A stretch of DNA of 63,398 nucleotides from Fen-330 sp050008465 (GCA_050008465.1 JBEKMO010000023.1:1-63398); one strand, 5' to 3'. Shown: positions 16,858-24,849, numbered from the stretch's first letter. Notes: generated from the letters alone by a model not told the origin. A program made the numbers and translations.

Positions 16858-17355
16858 CTAATCTGCGAAATCCGACGCGGCCAACTCTCTGATGAAGGCA
16901 CCCACGCGGTTGTTGCTTTCCGGGTCCCCGACAATAGTGCCTTCGTCGCTCGGTCCACTTAGCAAGATGGAATCATGCTTCTTGAAGGGCTGTGTCGTAC
17001 TGAATTCGCGCGTGCAGGCGTATACGCGCCCGTTGCTCCCTCCCACGTACCAGATCACGGTCTCGTTTTCATCGCGTGATCGCGGCCACCTAAGTCGTGT
17101 TCCCAGGATGATTCCCTTTATCGGCCAGCTGCTGCAATCCCAGGGCAGCGCACGCCGCAGATCCTCTCTCGCCTTGACCTGTTTCGGCGGCATCTGTAGT
17201 TCGCAGGTGGTGGCCTTTCTGTCCCGCTCGTGCTGCTGATAAAACGCCCTCAGCTCGGCGGTTGTGAAATCGTCGCGCACGTGGCTGTCTCCAGAACAAG
17301 CGATCAGACAAAGACACACGAGCCCGAGTCCTGTTGAAAACTTCGGCGGGGGCAT
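16858..17355 (-). CDS. Putative small lipoprotein
   Basis: The ATG at 17355 gives a 165-residue protein beginning MPPPKFSTGLGLVCLCLIAC, a short signal peptide ending in a lipobox (LIAC, cysteine at 20). The frame is open 93 nt upstream, but that part has no signal features. The mature region contains FTTAELRAFYQQHERDR and WPIKGIILGTRLRWPRSRDENETVIWYVGG. No family is recognised. It lies inside the putative island after tRNA-Glu, on the opposite strand to its left neighbour. Confidence 0.55.
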   Translation of the reverse strand: MPPPKFSTGLGLVCLCLIACSGDSHVRDDFTTAELRAFYQQHERDRKATTCELQMPPKQVKAREDLRRALPWDCSSWPIKGIILGTRLRWPRSRDENETVIWYVGGSNGRVYACTREFSTTQPFKKHDSILLSGPSDEGTIVGDPESNNRVGAFIRELAASDFAD

Positions 17356-17448
17356 AGTGTTGTTTGCGCAGTTTAACCAGTCCGGCAACGGACTGGGCCG
17401 TTCTCTCTCAGAGCCACCTGATTCCTCTTCAGCGGTCATCCGTACCAC

Positions 17449-17814
17449 TCCCGGTCTAGACGTGTGCGTCGGGGGCGCGTCATCCTTCCTTCGATCAACT
17501 CATACCAGAGGAATCAGCGTTGTTTTTCGCTTAGGGCGCGCCGCTGCCTTCGTGCGGCATGCGCTTGGCGACGCGTGATCCACTCGTGGTGCTCGGGGCA
17601 TCAATGCTCGGTGACCGGTCCTCTCTCGTGGTAGTAGTAGAGAACGTGATGCTCCGCGGTTGCGGGTTGCCCACATCCTCTAACGGGGCACTGCCCGAAC
17701 TTCTTGACCGACGCTGCGGTTACGGAAAGCAATGCGGTGTTTCCCCCGCGCGCAGACCACGCTCTCGGATGTCCCGGCGGCCATGCGGTTTACCAATGTT
17801 TCCAGTAGGCTGAT
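17449..17814. other. Gene-poor gap inside the island
   Basis: About 366 bp between two minus-strand genes. Only short overlapping frames without ribosome sites are present. I recognise no RNA, repeat or mobile-element end. Confidence 0.4.
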
Positions 17815-18666
17815 TCACGGGCTTGGAATCCTAGTCCGCCGCCCTTTCGTCACCGACCCGACTTGCGCATCCAGGACCTTCTTCGCGAAATCCTCGACGT
17901 TCGCGAAGGTCCGCATGTTCTCGACGGCCGCGTACACGGAACCATCAGTCCAAACCGTGTGAACCAGCGACCAGGACGGCCACAGTCCCTGGCCCCCGTA
18001 GGTGTAGTCCCAGGAGTCGAGCCTACTGCGACCGGGAGCCTTGGCCTGCCAAACGTCCGTCGCGTGCTCTGAAGCAATCAGTTTGTCCTGCCAGCGGTTC
18101 TGAAACCAGATCCCGAAACACAGGGCGATGGGGTCCGTGTCCTGATCGCCGCTGTCGTGGTAGGTCCGGGCCTCCAATTTGCCTTCCACGAACATCGCGT
18201 ACACAAAGACCGGCCGGCTGCCCACGCACCATCGATGGCTGACCCGGAAGCGAAACACGACCTCCTGGTAGCCGTAGCCAGCCTCAACAACAAGGAAGCG
18301 CTTTTCTCCCCGTCGTTCAGGAAACTCTCCGGGTGTCGGTTTGCGCCAAGTCTTCTCGAAGCGTGCCCGCGCCTCATCCGAAGCCTTACGTCGGCGGTCT
18401 TCCTCGGTGGCAGCCCGCTCCTCGGCTTCCAGTTCACTACGACAGCGGCAGCACAAGTATGGTTTCATGTACCTGCTGGGGTACGTGGTGAAGCCACTGG
18501 CGAAAGCTCGGTCCAGCCACTCGTCACCGAATTGAACGTGGAGGTTACACAAGCCGCGTCCGGTCCCATCGCCGTAGGGCGTCTGCTCGTCGCACTTGAA
18601 GCACCGTCCCGACCTCCTCAGCGTTGAGCGATCCCGATTCTTGACCTGGCGCAGCTTCACATGCAC
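17815..18666 (-). CDS. Hypothetical protein with two cysteine-pair metal-site motifs
   Basis: The 283-residue protein has an N-terminal region with CFKC (23-26) and CNLH (about 40-43), then CCRC (about 72-75), suggesting one or two zinc-binding sites. An Arg/Glu-rich helix (EAEERAATEEDRRRK) follows, then a C-terminal domain rich in Trp and Tyr (WDYTYGGQGLWPSWSLVH). The upstream 102-residue gene ends 16 nt earlier on the same strand, so the two form a likely operon. No family is recognised. It lies on the putative island downstream of tRNA-Glu. Confidence 0.55.
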   Translation of the reverse strand: MHVKLRQVKNRDRSTLRRSGRCFKCDEQTPYGDGTGRGLCNLHVQFGDEWLDRAFASGFTTYPSRYMKPYLCCRCRSELEAEERAATEEDRRRKASDEARARFEKTWRKPTPGEFPERRGEKRFLVVEAGYGYQEVVFRFRVSHRWCVGSRPVFVYAMFVEGKLEARTYHDSGDQDTDPIALCFGIWFQNRWQDKLIASEHATDVWQAKAPGRSRLDSWDYTYGGQGLWPSWSLVHTVWTDGSVYAAVENMRTFANVEDFAKKVLDAQVGSVTKGRRTRIPSP

Positions 18667-18681
18667 CTCGCGAGCGAGGAC

Positions 18682-18990
18682 CTAGCGATACCCGCCGGCC
18701 GGATGTGGCAACCGCCGACGCGGTTTGCGCGGCGGGCCGATCCAGTCGTAAACGCGCAGACCGAGGTCCTCGATCTGGGCGGCGGTGATCGGTTGGTCGC
18801 GGTACAGATCCGTCCACTCGGAAATGGAGGCGAACAGCTTGGTGTCCGGGCGCATCTTCTGGGCGAACTTGAGAAGCATACCCGTGACGAAGCCGATCGC
18901 AAAGGCGGTTCGCGGGCTGCGATCAAGCGCCTTGTTGGCCATATCGAGCCACTCCGGGAAAAATGAGGGCGTAGCAGTCTCACCTGCCAT
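18682..18990 (-). CDS. Small hypothetical protein, first gene of an island operon
   Basis: The 102-residue protein starts MAGETATPSFFPEWLDMANK, contains a moderately hydrophobic stretch (TAFAIGFVTGMLLKFA, about 28-43) that could be a membrane helix or a buried helix, and ends in a basic PPRKPRRRLPHP segment. It is followed after 15 nt by the cysteine-motif protein on the same strand. No homologue is recognised from the sequence. Confidence 0.5.
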   Translation of the reverse strand: MAGETATPSFFPEWLDMANKALDRSPRTAFAIGFVTGMLLKFAQKMRPDTKLFASISEWTDLYRDQPITAAQIEDLGLRVYDWIGPPRKPRRRLPHPAGGYR

Positions 18991-19190
18991 CCGTTCGATT
19001 ATACACGCTCAGCAGGACTGCCGACAGGCTCGGACGCGGCTGGAAACCCATTCAGAGAACCACGATCATGCATCCGCGTGCAACCACCATAGCGTAACGC
19101 GGCACACGCGTTGTCATCTCGCCTCTACGATTTCGCTTGATTCAATCACTTAACACAGTGTGACAGGCCGTGAGAGCGCGGGAAGCGACG

Positions 19191-19213
19191 TCGATTCCCG
19201 TCAGAGCTACCAA
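19191..19213 (+). repeat. Degenerate copy of the tRNA-Glu 3' end (putative att, copy 2)
   Basis: TCGATTCCCGTCAGAGCTACC continues into AA and matches the tRNA-Glu T arm/acceptor end at 21 of 23 positions. There is no tRNA body upstream of it, so it is a relic attachment site and not a gene. It separates the 15.3-19.2 kb segment from the MNT/AbiE segment. Confidence 0.6.
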
Positions 19214-19286
19214 CCATTCACTTGATTCCTTTGGTCTCCTCCATGCTGCCCGTCGCTTCAGTCCGGGTTTGTCACACAATGGAGAC

Positions 19287-19580
19287 ATGGTCACCCTGGA
19301 CACATTGCGCGCGGAACGGCGGGAAGAGAACCTCCGGCTCGCCGCGCGGCACGGCGCCCACAGCCTTCACGGGTTCGGCTCTGTGGCCCGCGGTGAAACC
19401 GATGAGAACAGCGACCTCGATCTGCTGGTAGCGTGGGAGCCGGGCAGGAGTCTGCTGGATCACGCCGGGCTGGTTCAGGATGTCAAGGACTTGCTCCGCA
19501 TGAAGGTCCATGTCGGGACCGAGAAATCGCTTCACTGGTACGTGCGCGACAGAATGCTACGCCAGGCGACCCCGCTGTGA
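19287..19580 (+). CDS. MNT-family minimal nucleotidyltransferase (toxin-antitoxin type)
   Basis: The 97-residue protein carries the minimal nucleotidyltransferase signature GFGSVARGETDENSDLDLLV (GSxxRG...SDxDL). Such proteins are antitoxins that AMPylate HepT toxins (MntA type) or stand alone. No hepT follows; instead its last 24 bp overlap the 3' end of a truncated AbiEii gene on the opposite strand. The ATG at 19287 is chosen over upstream frame extensions because the MNT domain starts about 25 residues later, as usual. A CACAAT hexamer lies 6 nt upstream. It sits between two tRNA-derived repeats. Confidence 0.72.
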   Translation: MVTLDTLRAERREENLRLAARHGAHSLHGFGSVARGETDENSDLDLLVAWEPGRSLLDHAGLVQDVKDLLRMKVHVGTEKSLHWYVRDRMLRQATPL

Positions 19581-19784
19581 GAACCGCTGCATCAGATTCC
19601 ACCCTTTGGCCAGGCTTGTGCCGCCCTTGAAGATGACTTTGTCGCCGGTGGCGGCGACGATCCGGAGGGCTTCGGTCGCGTAGTAGTCCTTCTCGATGAT
19701 CGCGGGGCGCAATCCCCGCGAGCGAAAATGTTCTGCCGCCCGCAGGATCGAGTGCTCGAAATCGGGATGTTCAAACAGCTTCAT
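19557..19784 (-). pseudogene. Truncated AbiEii-type nucleotidyltransferase toxin
   Basis: The 75-residue product opens like an AbiEii/type IV toxin (MKLFEHPDFEHSILRAAEHF, then IIEKDYYATEALRI) and reaches the start of the nucleotidyltransferase core KGGTSLAKGW. It ends after QRFSQRGRLA, just before the expected catalytic aspartates of the usual roughly 300-residue protein. The 3' end is lost where the convergent MNT gene ends, which suggests a recombination join. It follows AbiEi after 1 nt. It is almost certainly inactive as a transferase. Confidence 0.75.
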
Positions 19785-19785
19785 G

Positions 19786-20529
19786 TCAGCGCCCCTGCTT
19801 CGCCTGCCAGTTGCGGGCGTGCGGCAGTCCCGACAGCAGGCCAAAATCGAAGCGGGAGAACGGGTTCAAGGAAGCGCGTAGACGCCCGAGCGCGGCGGGC
19901 TTCTGGGCGATCTCTTCACCGATGGCGCCTATCAGCGCGAGCACCCGCGGAGGCTCCGACCTGGCTACTTTGAGGAGACGCTCGAAGCGGCCTTCTTCCG
20001 AAAAGAGCGCCAGAGTTCTGCGGACGGTTTCTTCGGGAGACAACTCGCTGGTCCTGCCCCCTCGCCTCAGAAAATCCAGCAGCGCGGCTTCGGTATCCGA
20101 AAGACCGGCCCACGCCTCCGGCCGCCTGGTGTGGATGACCTTGTCGCTGCCGATGAGCTTCCGGGGCAGACTGAGGGCGCTCGTCGCGACCTCGCCCCGC
20201 CGCGCTGTCTGCGTGGTAAAGCCCAGCAGACCGGCGGCAGAAATTCCGGAGGGAAAGATCTGCGTGCGCCGGGAGGCGAGTTCCTGGATCGCGGCGGGGT
20301 TCGGCAGGCTCTTGCCGAACGGCGTATGCCGGGAGCGGTAGTAGACGCCCTTGCTCAGGCGTTCGAGCATTCCCCGACGTGTCAGGCGCGAGAGGGCCTG
20401 CGCCACCGCCGTGGAGGACAGGTGCCGGAAGTCTTCGAGGCGCCACAACCTTTCGCCGCCGCGTTCGATGCGCTGGCGCACCAGGCGTGCGATTCGACGT
20501 GATCCGGGTGAAGTGGTGCCCGTTCCCAT
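19786..20529 (-). CDS. AbiEi-like antitoxin / DUF6088-type transcriptional regulator
   Basis: The 247-residue protein has an N-terminal winged-helix region (RRIARLVRQRIERGG...TAVAQALSRLTRRGMLERLSKGVYYRSR) and the C-terminal domain of AbiEi/DUF6088 antitoxins (IFPSGISAAGLLGFTTQT). In type IV systems such proteins repress their own promoter and counteract AbiEii. The ATG at 20529 is favoured over upstream extensions: a promoter (TTGACT, 18 nt, GATACT) ends 6 nt before it, and a perfect inverted repeat overlaps the -35. The toxin gene downstream is truncated, so this antitoxin may now be only a self-regulator or decoy. Confidence 0.75.
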   Translation of the reverse strand: MGTGTTSPGSRRIARLVRQRIERGGERLWRLEDFRHLSSTAVAQALSRLTRRGMLERLSKGVYYRSRHTPFGKSLPNPAAIQELASRRTQIFPSGISAAGLLGFTTQTARRGEVATSALSLPRKLIGSDKVIHTRRPEAWAGLSDTEAALLDFLRRGGRTSELSPEETVRRTLALFSEEGRFERLLKVARSEPPRVLALIGAIGEEIAQKPAALGRLRASLNPFSRFDFGLLSGLPHARNWQAKQGR

Positions 20530-20535
20530 ATTGCC

Positions 20536-20565
20536 AGTATCGGTCCTGACAGCGGATACAGTCAA
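20536..20565 (-). promoter_or_regulatory. Promoter of abiEi-like gene
   Basis: TTGACT (20565-20560) and GATACT (20541-20536) with an 18-nt spacer. The start codon lies 6 nt beyond the -10, implying a leaderless message. The -35 is embedded in the left arm of the inverted repeat at 20561-20588. Confidence 0.55.
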
Positions 20566-20588
20566 GTTTTCTTGCAACAAAACTTGAC
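20561..20588. promoter_or_regulatory. Perfect 10-bp inverted repeat: candidate AbiEi operator
   Basis: GTCAAGTTTT (20561-20570) and AAAACTTGAC (20579-20588) are exact inverse complements separated by 8 nt. The site covers the -35 of the divergent-side promoter. AbiEi proteins are known to bind inverted repeats upstream of their own gene, so autoregulation is the natural reading. Confidence 0.6.
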
Positions 20589-20591
20589 ATC

Positions 20592-20608
20592 TCCCGTTAG
20601 CTCTACCA
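20592..20608 (+). repeat. Copy of the tRNA-Glu 3' end (putative att, copy 3)
   Basis: TCCCGTTAGCTCTACCA matches the tRNA-Glu 3' end at 16 of 17 positions and lies 4 bp beyond the AbiEi operator. It probably marks the right end of the island series that begins at tRNA-Glu. Confidence 0.6.
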
Positions 20609-20818
20609 GGCACTCCCCTCTGCCTCCCCGATGAGAGCCGGTGTTCGTTTTCGCCTTTGTTTCGCCCCGCCCGCAAGCACCGGAGAAAAATCTTCGACCC
20701 AACCGTAACATTTGTACCCTCCCCGGCGTTTAACACTGCAGATCCCCTTTACGATAGCGGGCGCACTCACCCTTTCACCCAACCCCGCGCCCGCTTTACT
20801 TCAAGACCGCGGCCCGGG

Positions 20819-21247
20819 TCAAATCTCCCAGTTGGGGACGTACCGGCCTTGCCGCTCCGCCCAGGCGCGGGTGAGCTCGGCGAACGTGGTGTGATCGATG
20901 ATGCTCGAAACCGCCTGGTCTACCTTCCACCACATCTCCGCGAATGGCGTGTCGGACTTCCGCCTGGCGCTCGGGGTCTTGGAGGCGCGGGGACCCTCGA
21001 CGAATCGCAGCACCTCTCCCACCGTGATCGCATCGGCCGGACGGGCCAGCAGGTAGCCGCCCCCGGCGCCCCGCCGCGACTCCACGAAACCGCCCTGCTT
21101 GAGACCGGCCAGGATCGACTCCAGAAACTTCCGCGGAATCCGCTGCCGCTTGGAGATGCCGGCGATCTTCACGGATTCGCCGGAGCCGTGGAGCGCCAGG
21201 TCGAAGATGGCCTTGAGCGCGTACTCCCCTTTGACGGAAATCCTCAT
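20819..21247 (-). CDS. Rrf2-family transcriptional regulator
   Basis: The 142-residue protein has the Rrf2 winged helix (MRISVKGEYALKAIFDLALH, RIPRKFLESILAGLKQGGFVESRRGAGGGYLLARP) and the C-terminal dimerisation part. It lacks the three clustered cysteines that hold the iron-sulphur cluster in IscR/NsrR, so it is more like CymR/YwnA-type members. The start is fixed at ATG 21247 by the family's MRIS N terminus. CATAAT ends 6 nt upstream, again a leaderless layout. Regulated genes are unknown; its neighbours are an island edge and a secreted hypothetical protein. Confidence 0.88.
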   Translation of the reverse strand: MRISVKGEYALKAIFDLALHGSGESVKIAGISKRQRIPRKFLESILAGLKQGGFVESRRGAGGGYLLARPADAITVGEVLRFVEGPRASKTPSARRKSDTPFAEMWWKVDQAVSSIIDHTTFAELTRAWAERQGRYVPNWEI

Positions 21248-21253
21248 GGGTAA

Positions 21254-21259
21254 ATTATG
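21254..21259 (-). promoter_or_regulatory. Candidate -10 of the Rrf2 gene (leaderless)
   Basis: CATAAT on the minus strand, five of six consensus positions, 6 nt before the ATG. Confidence 0.45.
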
Positions 21260-21392
21260 ACGCGGCGCCCGTGTTCGGCGCTGGTGCGTTTTCAAGCAGC
21301 CCCCGTGCCACCTTGGGGCGGTGTGCCGGATTTAATCGGAAGAGCCCGCGAGTCCGGCAGGCACGAATCGGCGCGGCACAGGGGAGAACCAG

Positions 21393-21788
21393 ATGATCGC
21401 TCGAATCGGAGCCGCCTTGGCTGTGCTCGCGATGGCCTTGGCAGCCCGGACCACCCAGCCGAACATGCAGCCCTTGAAGGAGCAGAGAGGCCTCTGCCAG
21501 GCCGCGGTTCCGGCGGACGCCACTGTCCTTGCCGGCTACATCGCGCAGGGTCCCAAGGAGGCCTACACGGCCCAACTCGAGGAGTTCCACTACTCGAGAG
21601 CGTTCGAGAACACCGCCACCCGGCTCTGGGTCGAGACAGAAGCCCACGCCCTGAGCCCGGGCATCCGCGCTTTCCACGTCTACGTGCCGGCCAAGACGGG
21701 CCGCTGCCACCTTGGAATCAGCTTCAAGACCACCACGCCGGACGATGCGCCCAAGCGCATCGCCCAAACCCTGAGCGCGGTGAAATAG
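21393..21788 (+). CDS. Secreted hypothetical protein
   Basis: The 131-residue protein begins with a signal peptide (MIARIGAALAVLAMALAARTT) and has two cysteines in the mature part (GLCQAA and GRCHLG) that could form a disulfide. The rest (WVETEAHALSPGIRAFHVYVP) looks like a small beta-rich periplasmic domain. It stands alone between an Rrf2 regulator and a convergent glycosyltransferase gene. No family is recognised. Confidence 0.6.
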   Translation: MIARIGAALAVLAMALAARTTQPNMQPLKEQRGLCQAAVPADATVLAGYIAQGPKEAYTAQLEEFHYSRAFENTATRLWVETEAHALSPGIRAFHVYVPAKTGRCHLGISFKTTTPDDAPKRIAQTLSAVK

Positions 21789-21821
21789 GGGTTGCCAGGA
21801 GGCCGCGTGCGGCCCGCGGTT

Positions 21822-23411
21822 TCAAGCCGGCTGTCTTGTGTTCGCTGCACGTACGAAGCTCAAGCACAGGACGACGTCCAACACAATCACCGCTCCGATC
21901 AGCGCCCATAGCACGGCTGGAGACGCCAGGCAGAGCGCCCGCAGAATCCCGTCGCGCTGGGCGCCGTCGTGCAAATACCAAGCCCACAGGCTGGACAGGC
22001 GCGCGCGGGACTCGGGAAAGCCGCCGTACAGCGGGATCAGTTTCGCCAGCCAGGTGGCGGCCAGAACGTAGCCCCACAGCAGCACTGTGAGACGCGCCAG
22101 CACGGCGCCCCAGCGGCCGGCGCGGGACATCCCCAAGAAGGCCAGCAGCAGGACGGGCGCCAGCAATCCCTGCATGTACCAGGGCACGGCCGCGAATGCC
22201 CCGCCCTTAGACCCCGCGAAGAAGGTCACGCTGACGTAAGCCAGCGAGGCGCAGAACATCACGATAGCCGCGATCGTCACGCGCTCCGGCGGCCGCCAGG
22301 GCCGGTGGAAGACGTAGAAGCACAGGCCCGCTGCGAGCAGCAACAGCACCAGGTTGAGCGTCGTGGAGGAAAAGGCGGTGAAGGAGTTGTTGCCCGTCCA
22401 CAAGCTGGAGTGCGCCATGTAGACGATGCTCTTGCCCCAGGGCAGCGCAAGCGCGGCCTCGAGGAGTTGCTTCGGCCCGAGACCCGCGGTCTGCTCGACC
22501 GTGGCGCCGAGACTGCGATACAGAACCACGTTGCGAACGTACCAGGGGCCGGCCAAGAGCGCCACGGGGGCGGCAAACAGCGCCGCGGCGGCCAGGCTGG
22601 CACGCCGGCGCCAGAGGCCCCAGCCGACCACGGCCAGCGCCAGCGGCACAAGAACCAGAAAGTATGCCTTGGTGAGGAGCACCGCGGAGAGCAGCAGCCC
22701 CAGCCATAGGCAGTCGCGTCGCGAGCCGGTCTCATGAGCGCGGATTGTCGCCCAGACGAGGTAGCAGAACAGCGGCACGGCCAACGCATCGTTCGAGACG
22801 TGGCAAGCGGCGGCATAAAGCATCTGCGAGGAGAAGACGCAGAACAGCACAGCGCCGGCGTAGCCGTCGGCGAGCGAGAGTTGCCGGGCCAGTAGCAACG
22901 CGGCATGCCATAGGAGCAGCACCGCCGCCAGCGACAACAGCAGGCGCAGCCAGCGCACGCGGGTGGTGAGTGGGGCGCCCGAGAGCAGCCGGTCCACCAG
23001 GGCCATGCCGAGGTAAGGAAGCGGCGACTGGTTGACTTCGTAACTGCGCGTGCCGGGCTGCGGCTGGTATTGCTCGCCCGCTGGAATCGAATCCAGTTCC
23101 TGTCTGCGGCGCGTCCGCTCTTCCTGGGTGAACTCAAAATAATCGCGGAAGCTCACTGGCGCCCCGAGGTGCGGCTGAAGGAAGTGGCTTACGGGGACCA
23201 GTTGGAGCGAATGCCAGATCTCCCGCGAGAGGGTGGCTTGTCCAAGCACGGGGAACTTCCGGTTGGTCGAGAGAGACTGCACGTAGCCATAGTGCTGCGC
23301 TTCGTCGAAGCCTTCCCAGAGCGGCAGCAGCAAGGCGTAGGCGGCCGCGTTCAGCACTCCATAGAGCGCCAAAAGGATTCGCCAGCGCTCGGCCACCGGT
23401 CGTGCTCTCAC
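21822..23411 (-). CDS. GT-C-type glycosyltransferase-like integral membrane protein
   Basis: The 529-residue protein has about eleven to thirteen hydrophobic segments. An acidic pair in the first periplasmic loop (LWEGFDEAQHYGYVQ, Asp36/Glu37) is the typical metal or donor site of GT-C/GT39-like and DUF2142 transferases that use polyprenyl-linked sugars. The frame is open upstream, but that part is antisense to no domain; the GTG at 23411 overlaps the stop of the aldo/keto reductase gene (GTGA) and is the likely start. Its acceptor is unknown. Confidence 0.75.
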   Translation of the reverse strand: MRARPVAERWRILLALYGVLNAAAYALLLPLWEGFDEAQHYGYVQSLSTNRKFPVLGQATLSREIWHSLQLVPVSHFLQPHLGAPVSFRDYFEFTQEERTRRRQELDSIPAGEQYQPQPGTRSYEVNQSPLPYLGMALVDRLLSGAPLTTRVRWLRLLLSLAAVLLLWHAALLLARQLSLADGYAGAVLFCVFSSQMLYAAACHVSNDALAVPLFCYLVWATIRAHETGSRRDCLWLGLLLSAVLLTKAYFLVLVPLALAVVGWGLWRRRASLAAAALFAAPVALLAGPWYVRNVVLYRSLGATVEQTAGLGPKQLLEAALALPWGKSIVYMAHSSLWTGNNSFTAFSSTTLNLVLLLLAAGLCFYVFHRPWRPPERVTIAAIVMFCASLAYVSVTFFAGSKGGAFAAVPWYMQGLLAPVLLLAFLGMSRAGRWGAVLARLTVLLWGYVLAATWLAKLIPLYGGFPESRARLSSLWAWYLHDGAQRDGILRALCLASPAVLWALIGAVIVLDVVLCLSFVRAANTRQPA

Positions 23412-24829
23412 ACCGGCCGGCGCGGTGGCGCCACGGAAGCGACAACCGTCACAGTATCGGCGCCGATGGCGGAGGAGGGTAGCGAAGCCGCCAGCGGGGC
23501 CTCGGTGAGCTGCGGCCGGAACGGCAAGGAGAGCAGCAAGCGGTTCCCGGCCAGAATCTCGTAGGAGCGGAGCGGCTCGGGGCCGGCCAGCGCCGTGTTC
23601 CACTGGATGACGGCCCGGTCACCGTCGCGAGTCACGCGGACATCGCTGGGCTGCACGATCCCGGGCTGCTTCTCCTGGAAGTAGTTGGTGGCGGCTCCGT
23701 GGCGCGTCTCGGCTTCCTTCTCGATGCGGCGGCGTTCCGCCTCGGAGGGCATATCCTTCATGGCCGCCGCCAGGTTCGCCACTAACTGATCGGACTCCGG
23801 CTTGTCGCGGTTGATCTGCCCGGTCCCGATAATCGCGCAGGACACCCCCGGCAGCGAAAGCGGGCATCGCACCAGGTCGGCGTAAGAGATGGCGTCCGGC
23901 TTGCCGACGGAAAGGATCACGTCCTCGGCGGCGCGAGAGAAGCGCGGCTGCTTGCCGTAGAAGGCGCCGTCGGAGAACACCTTCATGGCAATGACGCCCA
24001 GACCTCGCGACACGGCCAGCGGGAGCACGTTGTTCTGGTGGGAACTGCACAGGCGGTCGTTGGCGTTGAGCGCCACCAGCAGGGTGTCGATGATGTTCCC
24101 GGCATCGCGGCGCAGAGCGCTCATCAGCACGGGGGAGCTGAGATGGCCGGTGATCCCGATGTGGCGCACGTAATGCTGGTGCTCCGGGTTCAGCCCGGTG
24201 TAGTCGGTGCCGTCGCGGTAGTCCAGCAGGCCCGCCAGGGCGCCGATGCGCTCCAGCTTCTGAGCGCCTCGCTCCGCCAGCCCTTCGTAGATCTGGTTGA
24301 CCTGTTCGAGACTCATCAGGTTGTGGATCTGGATCGCGTCGAGATAGGCGCCGTCCGGAATGAACCCTTTCCCATCTCCGAACATGAAGGTGAGGGAGCG
24401 CTTGAGATCGTCCACCGCGGCGGGACCCGGAACCGCCGGGTTCAGGGCGAACCGGCGTGTCGTCTTGGTGGCGACGTAGAGGCTTTGCCGCAAGGCGGGG
24501 TCGTAGTCGGGGGCCGAGGGCGCGAGATGCAGCCGGCGGAACGCCTCGCCATAATTGGCCTGGCTCGAACCATAAGCATTGGCGGAATCCAGGTAATTGA
24601 CGCCGAGCTGGACGGCGCGCACGATGATGTCGGCAGGGTCGATGCCGGGTTTGGTCCATTGCAGCGAGCCCTGTCCGCCCAGGGCCAGCGGAGTCACCAG
24701 ACGGCCCGTCCGGCCCAGCAGGCGGCGCGGAAACCTAGCGGCGGCCTGGGCGTACAGGCGGCCGGGACCTAGGACACTGGCCGCCGGCAGAGCGCCTAAC
24801 GCGGCCAGGACTTCCCGTCGAGAAACCAT
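23408..24829 (-). CDS. Tat-exported aldo/keto reductase with C-terminal beta domain
   Basis: The 473-residue protein starts with a twin-arginine signal (MVSRREVLAALGALPAASVLG). The aldo/keto reductase barrel follows with the full catalytic tetrad: Asp81 and Tyr86 (YLDSANAYG), Lys122 (VATKT), His169 (IQIHN). The last 85 residues (DVRVTRDGDRAVIQWNTALAG) resemble a fibronectin-III-like module. Periplasmic NADPH-type reductases of this kind are common in Solibacter relatives; cofactor loading before Tat export is assumed. It forms an operon with the downstream membrane transferase (4-bp overlap). Confidence 0.83.
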   Translation of the reverse strand: MVSRREVLAALGALPAASVLGPGRLYAQAAARFPRRLLGRTGRLVTPLALGGQGSLQWTKPGIDPADIIVRAVQLGVNYLDSANAYGSSQANYGEAFRRLHLAPSAPDYDPALRQSLYVATKTTRRFALNPAVPGPAAVDDLKRSLTFMFGDGKGFIPDGAYLDAIQIHNLMSLEQVNQIYEGLAERGAQKLERIGALAGLLDYRDGTDYTGLNPEHQHYVRHIGITGHLSSPVLMSALRRDAGNIIDTLLVALNANDRLCSSHQNNVLPLAVSRGLGVIAMKVFSDGAFYGKQPRFSRAAEDVILSVGKPDAISYADLVRCPLSLPGVSCAIIGTGQINRDKPESDQLVANLAAAMKDMPSEAERRRIEKEAETRHGAATNYFQEKQPGIVQPSDVRVTRDGDRAVIQWNTALAGPEPLRSYEILAGNRLLLSLPFRPQLTEAPLAASLPSSAIGADTVTVVASVAPPRRPV

Positions 24830-24849
24830 ACACCCTCTCTTTCGCTACA

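Noticed and set aside
16708..18627. Plus-strand frames at 16708-16962, 17264-17578, 17559-17813 and 18157-18627 as genes
   Set aside because: They overlap minus-strand genes that have signal peptides or cysteine motifs, and they lack ribosome sites and domain-like sequence.
19191..20608. Two extra tRNA genes at the CTACCA segments
   Set aside because: Only the T-arm/acceptor 3' portion is present. No D arm, anticodon stem or 5' acceptor strand can be folded upstream, so they are att relics.
20819..21247. IscR-type iron-sulphur sensor identity for the Rrf2 protein
   Set aside because: The clustered cysteines required for the cluster are absent.
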